A stretch of 64,000 bases of DNA from Archangium lansingense (GTDB taxonomy: Bacteria > Myxococcota > Myxococcia > Myxococcales > Myxococcaceae), in contig NZ_JAPNKA010000001.1 in the NCBI RefSeq assembly GCF_026626635.1, positions 9,780,501 to 9,844,500 on the forward strand, written 5' to 3'. Numbering within the stretch: position 1 is the first letter of the stretch; each line of letters begins with the position of its first letter. The position numbers were made by a program, and so were the translations under genes. Positions 25,692 to 33,833 of the stretch are shown here, one piece after another. Below the pieces are notes generated by a model. It was not told the origin of the DNA. It ran no database searches and worked only from the letters and a program-made list of their open reading frames with translations.

Positions 25692-26818
25692 GAGATGTAG
25701 TGCTCCAGGCCGAAAGCGGCCGCTAGGAAGACGAGCGACACGGCGCCCGCGGCGAGAAGGCCTTGGCGCACGCGCGGGTGCTCGCGCAGCAGCAGCGCGA
25801 GGGTGAGGAAGAGGGGGAAGGCGGAGAGGAGGTAGCGCCCCATGCCCATGAAGTCCTTGGTGGACAGGGTGGGGATACCCACCAGCACGGCACAGTACAC
25901 GCCATAGCCCCACCCCAGCTTCCGGAAGGTGGGCCACACCAGCGCGAGCGCCCCCAGGGTCAACGCCGCGTGGATGCACAGCCGCAAGGCGGTCTCGGTG
26001 TTGGTGTCCGGGGAGAAGACGGTCTTGAACCAGGACAGCTTCAGCCAGGAGCGCCAGCCGGGCTCCTGTCCCCAGGCGGACTGGACCTCGACGAAGGCGA
26101 AGGGCGCGCCGAACTGCTTGTCCAGGTAGAGGATGTAGAGCACGAAGCCGAGCGCGGACAGGACGGGCAGGAGATCGAGCGCAGTCCAGCGCTCCCCCCG
26201 CTCTCGCTTCCACTCGAGCCGGCGGGCCAGCAGGCCCAGCACCACCGCGGGAGCCACCGGCCGCGCCGCCGTCGCCACCGCGCCGAGCAGGACGGCCAGC
26301 CCCAGGTGTCCCTTCTCCAGCAGGAGGAAGGCGCCCACCACCAGCAGGAGGAAGAGCGCGTCGGAGTACATCACCCCGTAGAGGAAGAGGGAGAAGGGAT
26401 AGAGGGCGAGCAGCAGCGAGGCCTGGAGCGCAATGGGTTCGTCCACCCGGAAACGCGCCCAGTGAAGGAAGAGCAGGAGCGCGAGCGGTCCACACAGCAG
26501 GGTGACAAGCACCCCGGCCTGGTGCACATCCGGGCCCAGCTCATCGACGGCGCGGACGGCCAGCGGGTAGAGCGGGAAGAAGGCCACGGAGCTCTGCTCC
26601 CCAGGCCTGTAGAAGTAGCCCTGCTCGACGATGTGCGCGTACCAGTTGGAGTCCCAGCCCACGAACCCCATCACCACGTACTCGTCGATCCGTGCGACTG
26701 GGGCCTGGGGGTTCTTCTTACGGTGGTAACGCCGGGCGCCCATCCCCGCGGACACAGCGCAGGCCAGGACGGCGGCCAGGATGACGAGAACCAGGGTGCG
26801 CGACGCGGAGCGGGACAT
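25688..26818 (-). CDS. Multi-pass mannosyltransferase-like membrane protein (PIG-V/GT-C type)
   Basis: A 376-residue integral membrane protein with ~9-10 hydrophobic helices. After the first TM comes a large extracytoplasmic loop with RIDEYVVMGFVGWDSNWYAHIVEQGY and AFFPLYPLAVRA, matching the PIG-V/GT-C pattern W-D-x-x-x-Y-x-x-I-x-x-x-G-Y and FFPxYP. GT-C enzymes use polyprenyl-phosphate sugars, so the adjacent GT2 could supply the donor. The stop overlaps the methyltransferase start. It is divergent from the CocE/NonD gene with a 150-bp spacer. The specific sugar and acceptor are not deducible. Confidence 0.8.
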   Translation of the reverse strand: MSRSASRTLVLVILAAVLACAVSAGMGARRYHRKKNPQAPVARIDEYVVMGFVGWDSNWYAHIVEQGYFYRPGEQSSVAFFPLYPLAVRAVDELGPDVHQAGVLVTLLCGPLALLLFLHWARFRVDEPIALQASLLLALYPFSLFLYGVMYSDALFLLLVVGAFLLLEKGHLGLAVLLGAVATAARPVAPAVVLGLLARRLEWKRERGERWTALDLLPVLSALGFVLYILYLDKQFGAPFAFVEVQSAWGQEPGWRSWLKLSWFKTVFSPDTNTETALRLCIHAALTLGALALVWPTFRKLGWGYGVYCAVLVGIPTLSTKDFMGMGRYLLSAFPLFLTLALLLREHPRVRQGLLAAGAVSLVFLAAAFGLEHYIS

Positions 26819-26968
26819 TCGGCGCAGGCATCATCCAGAAACGCGCCAGGGTCAAGGACGGAACCCGGACCCCGAGTGAGGGGGGTCCCCTACCCCGCAA
26901 GCACGAGACGATGCTTTCCGCGCCGCCACCGTTCGCCGACAATGCCGCCTCCCCCACCAGGAGAGTGC

Positions 26969-28897
26969 ATGCACCTCATGTTCCGCAGCCTCGTGGTGCT
27001 CGTGCTTATCGCGCTCGCCGGCCCCGCAAGGGCCCAGGCCGCGAAGCCCCAGCAGCCCACCCCCGAATCCGAGCGCGCCGAGTACATCCGCTCGCACTAC
27101 ACCAAGTTCGAGTACCGCGTCCCCACGCGCGACGGCACGAAGCTGTTCACGTCCGTCTACATCCCCAACGACGCAAGCCCCAGCAAGCGCTACCCCATCC
27201 TGCTCGTGCGCACGCCCTACACGGTGGCGCCGTACGGGCAGGACCGGTACGCGCGCCGGCTCGGGCCCACCGCCGAGTACGAGAAGCAGGGCTTCATCTT
27301 CGCCTTCCAGGACGTGCGCGGCCGGAACATGTCCGAGGGCGAGTTCATCAACGTGCGCCCGCACATGGCGAAGAAGAGCGGGCCGAAGGACATCGACGAG
27401 AGCACTGACACGTACGACACCATCGAGTGGCTGGTGAAGAACGTGCCGGGCAACAACAGCCGCGTGGGCCAGTGGGGCATCTCGTATCCGGGGTTCTACG
27501 TCTCGGCGGGAGCCATCGACTCGCACCCGGCGCTCAAGGCGGTGTCGCCCCAGGCTCCCATCGCCGACTGGTTCTGGGACGACATGCACCGGCATGGCGC
27601 CTTCAACCTGGTGCTGGCCTTCGACTTCTTCTCGGGGTTCGGCAAGCCCCGGCCGCAGCCCATCGCCAACGAGAACTGGTTCCGCTTCGACCACGGCACG
27701 CCGGACGGCTACGAGTTCTTCCTCGACCTGGGCCCGCTGGCCAACGCGGACACGCGCCACTTCAAGGGTGACATCGCCTTCTGGAAGGACATTGTCGCGC
27801 ACCCCAACTACGACTCCTTCTGGCAGGCGCGGAACCTCCTGCCGCACTTGAAGAACATCAAGGCGGCGGTGATGGTGGTGGGCGGCTGGTACGACACCGA
27901 GGACCTGTACGGCCCGCTGCGCACCTACTCCGCCATCGAGAAGCAGAACCCGGGCATCACCAACACGCTCGTCATGGGCCCGTGGCCGCACGGTGGCTGG
28001 ACGCGGGGTGACAGCACCGCGCTCGGCGACGTCGAGTTCGGCTTCCGCACGAGCGAGCTCTACCAGGAGTTGGAGCTCGCCTTCTTCAAGCACCACCTCA
28101 AGGGGGGCGACAAGCCCGAGCTGCCCGAGGCCCTGGTGTTCGAGACGGGCGCCAACCGCTGGAGGCGCTTCGACACGTGGCCTCCGAAGGGGGTACGCGA
28201 GGCGCGGCTCTACTTCCAGCCCAAGGGGGGCCTCTCCTACAGCGCGCCCGCGTCCGCCCAGGAGGCCTTTGACGAGTACGTGAGCGACCCCGACAGGCCG
28301 GTGCCCTACACCACCGAGCTGACGACGGGCTGGACCAAGAACTACATGACCGAGGACCAGCGCTTCGCCTCGCGCCGGCCCGATGTGCTCGTCTACCAGA
28401 CGGCGCCGCTGGAGAAGGACCTGACGCTCGCGGGCCCGCTGGAGGCGGAGCTGTGGGTCTCCACCACGGGCACCGACGCGGACTGGGTGGTGAAGCTCGT
28501 GGACGTCAACCCGGGCAAGCTGCCGGGCTTCAGCCGGAATGACGAGGAGCAGGGCAAACGCAACCGCGGGGGCCAGCAGACGCTGGTGCGCGGCGAGCCG
28601 TTCCGCGGCCGCTTCCGCGACAGCTACAGCGAGCCCAAGCCCTTCAAGCCGGGCGAGGCGACGAAGGTGCGCTTCGTCATCAACGACGTCTTCCACACCT
28701 TCAAGCGCGGACACCGGGTGATGATCCAGGTGCAGTCGAGCTGGTTCCCCTTCATCGACCGCAACCCGCAGACCTTCGTGCCCAACATCTTCGAGGCGAA
28801 GGAGGAGGACTTCGTGCGCGCCTTCCACCGCGTGTACCGCTCGGCGGCACACCCGAGCTCGCTCAAGGTGGGCGTGCTGCCCTCGGTGGACGACTGA
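26969..28897 (+). CDS. CocE/NonD family serine hydrolase, secreted
   Basis: A 642-residue X-Pro dipeptidyl-peptidase-like (S15) hydrolase. ATG 26969, with AGGAG upstream, starts a signal peptide (FRSLVVLVLIALAGPARAQA). The alpha/beta-hydrolase domain has the nucleophile in GISYPGFYVSAGA (Gly-x-Ser-Tyr-x-Gly), the acid in VVGGWYDTEDLYG and the base in MGPWPHGGW. The C-terminal jelly roll (LEAELWVSTTGTDADWVVKLVDV ... FKRGHRVMIQVQSSWFP) is the PepX_C domain. Such enzymes cleave acylated peptides, glutaryl-7-ACA or esters. The product is likely periplasmic or extracellular, suiting a predatory bacterium. Confidence 0.93.
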   Translation: MHLMFRSLVVLVLIALAGPARAQAAKPQQPTPESERAEYIRSHYTKFEYRVPTRDGTKLFTSVYIPNDASPSKRYPILLVRTPYTVAPYGQDRYARRLGPTAEYEKQGFIFAFQDVRGRNMSEGEFINVRPHMAKKSGPKDIDESTDTYDTIEWLVKNVPGNNSRVGQWGISYPGFYVSAGAIDSHPALKAVSPQAPIADWFWDDMHRHGAFNLVLAFDFFSGFGKPRPQPIANENWFRFDHGTPDGYEFFLDLGPLANADTRHFKGDIAFWKDIVAHPNYDSFWQARNLLPHLKNIKAAVMVVGGWYDTEDLYGPLRTYSAIEKQNPGITNTLVMGPWPHGGWTRGDSTALGDVEFGFRTSELYQELELAFFKHHLKGGDKPELPEALVFETGANRWRRFDTWPPKGVREARLYFQPKGGLSYSAPASAQEAFDEYVSDPDRPVPYTTELTTGWTKNYMTEDQRFASRRPDVLVYQTAPLEKDLTLAGPLEAELWVSTTGTDADWVVKLVDVNPGKLPGFSRNDEEQGKRNRGGQQTLVRGEPFRGRFRDSYSEPKPFKPGEATKVRFVINDVFHTFKRGHRVMIQVQSSWFPFIDRNPQTFVPNIFEAKEEDFVRAFHRVYRSAAHPSSLKVGVLPSVDD

Positions 28898-28907
28898 CGA
28901 CACACGC

Positions 28908-28941
28908 GGGAGGGCGGGGAGCACGAGCCCCCTGCCCTCCC
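28908..28941. terminator. GC-rich hairpin between convergent genes
   Basis: GGGAGGGCGGGG pairs with CCCCCTGCCCTCCC across an 8-10 nt loop, with one mismatch. It sits between the stop codons of the NonD gene (28897) and fadJ (28953). A bidirectional terminator is likely by position. There is no T-tract, so intrinsic termination is uncertain. Confidence 0.45.
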
Positions 28942-28952
28942 CTCGCGAGGGA

Positions 28953-31190
28953 CTAACGCGGGTAGAACGTCTTGCCCGCCTTCACGATGTCCACGAGCGA
29001 CGGCGCGGGGGTGAAGCGCTCGCCGTACTTGTCCTGGTAGTGCTCCAGGCGACGCAGCAGCTCGGCGGGACCGATGCTGTCCGCGTAGCGGAAGGGGCCT
29101 CCGAGGAACGGCGGGAAACCAAGGCCGAAGATGGCCCCCACGTCGCCGTCACGCGCGCTGCGAAGAATCCCCTCGCCCAGGCAGCGCACCGCCTCGTTCA
29201 CCATCTGGAGGACGCACCGCTCGGCCATCTCGCGCGCATCGAGGTTCTTGCGGTTCTTCCCGTGCGGCAAGAGATCGTAGACGGTGACGTCCACCTCCTT
29301 CTTCTTGCCGTCGTAGGTATAGAAGCCCTTCTTGTTCTTGCGGCCGAGGCGGCCCTCAGCCACCACCTTCTCCAGGGCCCTGGGCGCGGCCATGCGCTTG
29401 CCGAAGGCCTGCTCCATGATGGGGCCCACCTTCTGGGCCACGTCGATGCCCACCTCGTCCAGCAAGGTGATGGGGCCCACAGGGAAGCCGAACTCCACGA
29501 GCGCCTTGTCCAGCTCGGCGATGTCGGCGCCGTCGGCCAACAGGTGCGCGGCCTCGTTCATGTACGGCGCGAGGATGCGCGAGGTGTAGAAGCCCGGCCC
29601 GTCGTTGACGACGATGACCGTCTTGCCCTGCTTCTTGCCAATCTCCACGCAGGTGGCCGTCACCCAGTCGACGGTGCCCTTGTGGGTGATGATCTCCAGC
29701 AGCGGCATCTTGTTCACCGGGCTGAAGTAATGCATGCCGATGACCTGCGCGGGCCGCTTGGAGCCCTTGGCCAGATCGGTGATGGGGATGCTGGAGGTGT
29801 TGGAGGCGAAGATGGCGTCCTCGCGGGTGACGGCCTCCACCTCACCGATGATGCGGTGCTTGAGCTTCAGGTCCTCGAAGACGGCCTCGATGACCACGTC
29901 CACGCTCTTGAAGCCGCTGTAGTCGGTGCCGCCGGTGACGAGCGCCATCTTCGCGGCGGCCTCGCGCCACGTGAGCGAGCGCTTCTTCACCCGCTCATCG
30001 TAGATGCTCTGCACCTGCTTGAGGGCGCGGCCCACGCCCGCGTCGTCCCTGTCCTTCACGCGCACCGGCACGCCCTGCAGCGCCGAGCTGACGTAGGCGA
30101 TGCCACCGCCCATCAGGCCGCCGCCGAGCACGCCCAGCTTCTTCACCTCGCGCGGCTTCACGTCCGGGTTGGCCGTACCGTTCTCCTTCTTGAGCGCGGT
30201 GGTGGCGAAGAAGATCTCCACCAGCCGCTTGGAGACGTCGGACACCACCAGCTCGCCGAAGAACTTCGCCTCGGCCTCCAGGCCCGCCGCGCGGCCAGAC
30301 TCCACGCCGATGCGGATGGCCTCGAGCGCCTTCTCCGGCGCCGGGTACTTGCCGCGCGTCTTCTTGCGCAGCTGCTTGCGCGCCTGGTCGAAGAGGATCT
30401 TCCGGCCCACCGGGTTGTCCTCGAGCGCGACCTCGGTCCACATCTCCTTGTTGGTCAGCCCCAGCAGCAGTCCGCCCAGGCCCTTCTTGCCCTGCTGCGC
30501 CACCGCCTTGAGACCCTGACCACGGGGACGCTCCACCTTCAGCATGCCCTCGGCCAGCTCGCGAGCGCGGCGCACGGCCAGGTTGCGGAGGATGGGCACG
30601 GGCACCACCTCGTCCACCAGGCCCAGCTTCTTCGCCTTGCCGGGCTTCACGTTCTTGCCGGTGAGGATGAGGTCCAACGCGGCCTGCGCACCGATGAGCG
30701 CCGGCAGACGCTGGGTGCCACCCGCCCCGGGGATGAGGCCGAGCTGCACCTCGGGCAGTCCGAGCGTCGTCTTCGGGCTGTCAGTGGCGATGCGGTAGTC
30801 ACAGGCGAGTGCCCACTCCAGGCCTCCGCCGAGGCACGCACCGTGGATGGCCGCCACCACCGGCTTGGGGAACGCATCCAGCCTGTCGAAGCCCTGCTGC
30901 CCCTGGCGCGAGGCGGCGGTGGCCTCGGAGGCCGACTTGAGCGTCTGGAGGAAGTCGATCTTCGCTCCAGCCACGAAGCTGTCCTTCTTGCCGGAGATGA
31001 AGACGACCGCCTTGACCGCGGGGTCCTTCTCGGCGCGGGTGAGCAACCCCGCGAACACCTCACCCGTCTCGGGAGAGAGCGTGTTCACCGACTCGCCCGG
31101 CAGATCCAACACGAGGAGCGCGACACCGTCCTCGACGTGGTAGGTGAAGCCCTGCTTCGCCTCGAGCTCCTGAGCAATCATCGCAGCCAT
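28953..31190 (-). CDS. fadJ: Fatty acid oxidation complex subunit alpha (enoyl-CoA hydratase / 3-hydroxyacyl-CoA dehydrogenase)
   Basis: A 745-residue bifunctional beta-oxidation enzyme. The N-terminal crotonase domain (~1-310) has AIHGACLGGGLEWALACDYR (oxyanion hole) and LPEVQLGLIPGAGGTQRLP. The NAD-binding 3-hydroxyacyl-CoA dehydrogenase domain has KKLGVLGGGLMGGGIAYVS, SNTSSIPITDLA and the catalytic His in IGMHYFSPVNKMPLLEII. Two C-terminal HCDH repeats follow (GFYTSRILAPYMNEA ...). ATG 31190 overlaps the fadI stop, so the pair is one operon. The order thiolase-then-alpha resembles fadIJ rather than fadBA. Confidence 0.95.
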   Translation of the reverse strand: MAAMIAQELEAKQGFTYHVEDGVALLVLDLPGESVNTLSPETGEVFAGLLTRAEKDPAVKAVVFISGKKDSFVAGAKIDFLQTLKSASEATAASRQGQQGFDRLDAFPKPVVAAIHGACLGGGLEWALACDYRIATDSPKTTLGLPEVQLGLIPGAGGTQRLPALIGAQAALDLILTGKNVKPGKAKKLGLVDEVVPVPILRNLAVRRARELAEGMLKVERPRGQGLKAVAQQGKKGLGGLLLGLTNKEMWTEVALEDNPVGRKILFDQARKQLRKKTRGKYPAPEKALEAIRIGVESGRAAGLEAEAKFFGELVVSDVSKRLVEIFFATTALKKENGTANPDVKPREVKKLGVLGGGLMGGGIAYVSSALQGVPVRVKDRDDAGVGRALKQVQSIYDERVKKRSLTWREAAAKMALVTGGTDYSGFKSVDVVIEAVFEDLKLKHRIIGEVEAVTREDAIFASNTSSIPITDLAKGSKRPAQVIGMHYFSPVNKMPLLEIITHKGTVDWVTATCVEIGKKQGKTVIVVNDGPGFYTSRILAPYMNEAAHLLADGADIAELDKALVEFGFPVGPITLLDEVGIDVAQKVGPIMEQAFGKRMAAPRALEKVVAEGRLGRKNKKGFYTYDGKKKEVDVTVYDLLPHGKNRKNLDAREMAERCVLQMVNEAVRCLGEGILRSARDGDVGAIFGLGFPPFLGGPFRYADSIGPAELLRRLEHYQDKYGERFTPAPSLVDIVKAGKTFYPR

Positions 31191-32494
31191 CACGCACGCT
31201 CCAGGACCACCGCGGCTCCGAGGCCACCGGCGGCGCAGACGGTGCACAGCACCGTGTTCTTGTTCTGACGCTTCAGCTCATGAAGGGCCTGGGTGACGAT
31301 GCGCGCCCCCGTGGCCCCGAAGGGATGGCCGATGGAGATGGAGCCTCCCGACAGGTTGAGGCGCGTGCGGTCCACCTCGCCCACCGGCGCGCTCCAGCCG
31401 GCCTTCCGGGCGAACTCCTTGGAAGCCAGCGCCTGGATGTTGCTGGCCACCTGGGCGGCGAACGCCTCGTGCATCTCCACGAGATCGATGTCGGAGAGCT
31501 TCATTCCGGCGCGCTGCAGCGCGATGGGGGCCGCGTAGGCCGGGCCCTGGAGCAACTGCTCTCCGGGGTCGGTGGCGGCATAGGCATGGGCGCGCAGGTA
31601 GCCGAGCGGCTCCAGGCCGAGCGCCTTGGCCTTCTCCTCGCTCATCAGCAGCAACGCGGCGGCGCCGTCGGTGAGCGGCGAGGCATTGCCGGCGGTGACG
31701 GTGCCGTACTTGCGATCGAACACGGGCCGGAGCTGGGAGAGCGCCTCCAGGCTGGTGTCCTCGCGAACGATGTTGTCCTTCTGCGACACCTTCTCGTACT
31801 TGGGCGGCACCACCACGTGCATCACCTGGGAGTCGAAGAAGCCGTCCTTCCAGGCGCGCGCGGCGTTCTGGTGCGAGGTGAAGGCGATGGAGTCCTGCGC
31901 CTGCCGGGAGATGCCATTCTCCTTGGCCATCTTCTCGGCGCTCTCTCCCATGGTGAGGCCGGTGGAGTACTCGGCGATGGCCGGGGGCACGGGCACCAGG
32001 TCGCGCGGCTTGAGCGTCTGGAAGGCCTTGAGTTTCTCCGGGAGGCTGCGGGCCTTGGAGGCGGCCACCAGCGCCTGGGCCAGCGGGCGGCTGGTGAAGA
32101 TGGGCGCATCCGACATGGACTCGGTGCCACCCACGAGCACCACGTCCGCCTCACCCACCGAGATGGCGTTGGCCGCTGTCGTCATGGCCTGGATGGAGGT
32201 GGCGCAGGCGCGCGCCACGGTGAACGCTTCAATCTTGCGCGGCAGCCCCGCGGCCAGCACCACCTCGCGCGCGATGGACGGCGCGGTGAGCGTGGGGATG
32301 ACCTGGCCGAACACCACCTGATCAATCTCCTGGGGATCGATCTCCGCGCGCTGTACCAGCTCCTGGACGACCATGCGGCCCAGGTCCAGCGCGGTGAGCT
32401 TCGCGAAGTCGGTTCCTGCCTTCACGAAGGGCGTCCGCAATCCGCGGACGATGGCCACTCGCCGGTGGCCGTTACGCTGCTTCTCGCGTGCCAT
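31190..32494 (-). CDS. fadI: 3-ketoacyl-CoA thiolase (acetyl-CoA C-acyltransferase)
   Basis: A 434-residue thiolase performing the last beta-oxidation step. The active-site Cys is in FTVARACATSIQAM, the signature SGGSISIGHPFGATGARI holds the catalytic His, and the second Cys/His region is VLCTVCAAGGLGAAVVLE. MHEAFAAQVASN is also typical. Length matches FadI (~436). The stop overlaps the fadJ start, forming a two-gene operon. A perfect 16-bp palindrome 69 bp upstream (32563-32578) is the likely control site. Confidence 0.95.
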   Translation of the reverse strand: MAREKQRNGHRRVAIVRGLRTPFVKAGTDFAKLTALDLGRMVVQELVQRAEIDPQEIDQVVFGQVIPTLTAPSIAREVVLAAGLPRKIEAFTVARACATSIQAMTTAANAISVGEADVVLVGGTESMSDAPIFTSRPLAQALVAASKARSLPEKLKAFQTLKPRDLVPVPPAIAEYSTGLTMGESAEKMAKENGISRQAQDSIAFTSHQNAARAWKDGFFDSQVMHVVVPPKYEKVSQKDNIVREDTSLEALSQLRPVFDRKYGTVTAGNASPLTDGAAALLLMSEEKAKALGLEPLGYLRAHAYAATDPGEQLLQGPAYAAPIALQRAGMKLSDIDLVEMHEAFAAQVASNIQALASKEFARKAGWSAPVGEVDRTRLNLSGGSISIGHPFGATGARIVTQALHELKRQNKNTVLCTVCAAGGLGAAVVLERA

Positions 32495-32562
32495 GTGTGC
32501 CTCACCTTGACTGCGTGGTGAGGCGCATCTAATGGGCCGTGTCGCATCGCGTCAACGGAAGA

Positions 32563-32578
32563 TTGACTCTAGAGTCAA
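32563..32578. promoter_or_regulatory. Perfect 16-bp palindrome upstream of the fadI-fadJ operon
   Basis: TTGACTCTAGAGTCAA is fully self-complementary and lies 69 bp upstream of the fadI start codon, in an intergenic stretch. Its size and symmetry suit a dimeric repressor of fatty-acid degradation (TetR or MerR type). The cognate regulator is not in this window. It contains CTAG, a rare tetramer in most bacterial genomes. Confidence 0.6.
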
Positions 32579-32618
32579 CCGGGTGAAACGAGGCTCTCTG
32601 TCTCTCTCGGAGGGCAGC

Positions 32619-33191
32619 TCAGGGAGCGGTGCCCGGCTGTTGAGCAGCCAACTTTTCGAGGAGGAACTCCTCCAGAGGACGGAGCTCCGGGGCGACGGAC
32701 CACAGCGAGGACAGGTCCGCCTGGTCGAGCCGGTGCAGCAACGCATCGGGGAAGGGCTGCTCACCCGCCTGCGCGAAGAGCTCGGCGAGCACCCGGTTGG
32801 GCTCGTACCTGCCCCGAATGAGCTGCTCGAACGAGGGACTCACTGGCAGCACGGAGCGCAGCAATTGCTCGTCCCGGAAGAGGAGCACGGCGATCTCGGG
32901 CGCGACGGCCAGGACCCGCCATTCGCTCGGAGGCTCCACCCGCTCCAGGAGCAGATGCGCCCAACCACACTGCTCCGCCATCAGGTCCGGAGAGAGCGTG
33001 TGCGCATCGAGCACCACGACCACGGGCACCCGCTGCCAGAAGATGATTTCCCGCGCCTCTCTCGAGGCTCCTGCATTGCCCTTGACCGCCCGGATCCGGA
33101 TTCCCCGATCGCGCAGACGGGGATGACCGTTCACCAGACGCCTCATGAGCTTCCCAGCCACGAGTCCCGGGGTCACGATGAACGCACTCAT
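32619..33191 (-). CDS. Uncharacterised partner protein of the nuclease-like gene
   Basis: A 190-residue soluble protein of unknown function. It begins SAFIVTPGLVAGKLMRRLVNG, and the centre has a hydrophobic strand ending in acidic residues (PVVVVLDAHTLSPDLMAEQ) followed by WRVLAVAPEIAVLLFRDEQLL. The alternation of strand-Asp and E-x-x-L-x-F recalls TOPRIM-like or DUF4276-type proteins, but the match is too weak to name. ATG 33191 overlaps the stop of the PD-(D/E)xK-like gene (ATGA), so the two are translated together and probably work together. It has normal high-GC codon use. Confidence 0.75.
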   Translation of the reverse strand: MSAFIVTPGLVAGKLMRRLVNGHPRLRDRGIRIRAVKGNAGASREAREIIFWQRVPVVVVLDAHTLSPDLMAEQCGWAHLLLERVEPPSEWRVLAVAPEIAVLLFRDEQLLRSVLPVSPSFEQLIRGRYEPNRVLAELFAQAGEQPFPDALLHRLDQADLSSLWSVAPELRPLEEFLLEKLAAQQPGTAP

Positions 33192-33772
33192 CACAAATCA
33201 CTCCCGTCCAGTCGCATTTGTTCCGCGAACCCCATCTCCACCGCATACCGCAGCTTCCTCCGCATGCCGTCGAGGAGCCGGCGTCCCCGGAGGGCCTGAT
33301 CGATCTCCTCGCCCTCCCACAGCAGCACATCTGGCGGTGGCAGCATCTCCACCAACGTGAACGCAGCCTGCGAGACCTCGCCCGTGCACAACAGCGCTCC
33401 GATGGTGGTTCGTGGCCGACGCAGAATCTGGGACTTCAGCTTGACGATGGCCAGGGTGTCTACGGGTCTGGTCATGTCCTTGCACTCTACCAGACAGGAC
33501 ACCCCGTCGAAATAGACCACCCCGTCGATCTGCTCCAGGAGGACACCGTTCCGGTACACCCGGTATGGCCAGGTCACCTCAGCGCCTTCCAGCTGGAACG
33601 CCCGTAGGACGAGGTACTCCAGCAGCGAACCGGCGGGCCAATCGGGAGGCGAGACACCCGCCCGAAGGCCCTGCCACAACGCCAGCAACCCTGAATGCTC
33701 AAGTGCGAGCACCCTGCGCTGGTACTCGCCGCCCCTGCCTTCATCTGTCACGGCACCCTTCCCCTTCCCCAA
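33191..33772 (-). CDS. PD-(D/E)xK nuclease-like protein (Mrr/restriction-endonuclease fold)
   Basis: A 193-residue protein with the layout of a type II restriction/Mrr-like catalytic core: helix SLLEYLVLRAFQLEG (with a Glu), then QIDGVVYFDG, with Asp83, and the strand SCLVECKDM with Glu96 and Lys98. The D-x12-E-x-K arrangement, preceded by Gln-Ile, is characteristic of Mrr-type nucleases. No specificity domain is fused. It overlaps a second gene downstream by ATGA and starts 61 bp after hemE on the same strand. A DNA-damage or defence role is inference. Alternatives are a transcribed housekeeping nuclease or an inactive relative. Confidence 0.72.
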   Translation of the reverse strand: MGKGKGAVTDEGRGGEYQRRVLALEHSGLLALWQGLRAGVSPPDWPAGSLLEYLVLRAFQLEGAEVTWPYRVYRNGVLLEQIDGVVYFDGVSCLVECKDMTRPVDTLAIVKLKSQILRRPRTTIGALLCTGEVSQAAFTLVEMLPPPDVLLWEGEEIDQALRGRRLLDGMRRKLRYAVEMGFAEQMRLDGSDL

Positions 33773-33833
33773 CCCACCGCACCACCCTACCGGGTGCCCC
33801 TGACATCCCCGGCTGACTCACGGGGTCACATCA

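Noticed and set aside
26852-28924. A 690-codon minus-strand frame opposite the NonD hydrolase
   Set aside because: The plus strand has a signal peptide, catalytic triad and PepX_C domain. The antisense frame is an artefact of high GC.
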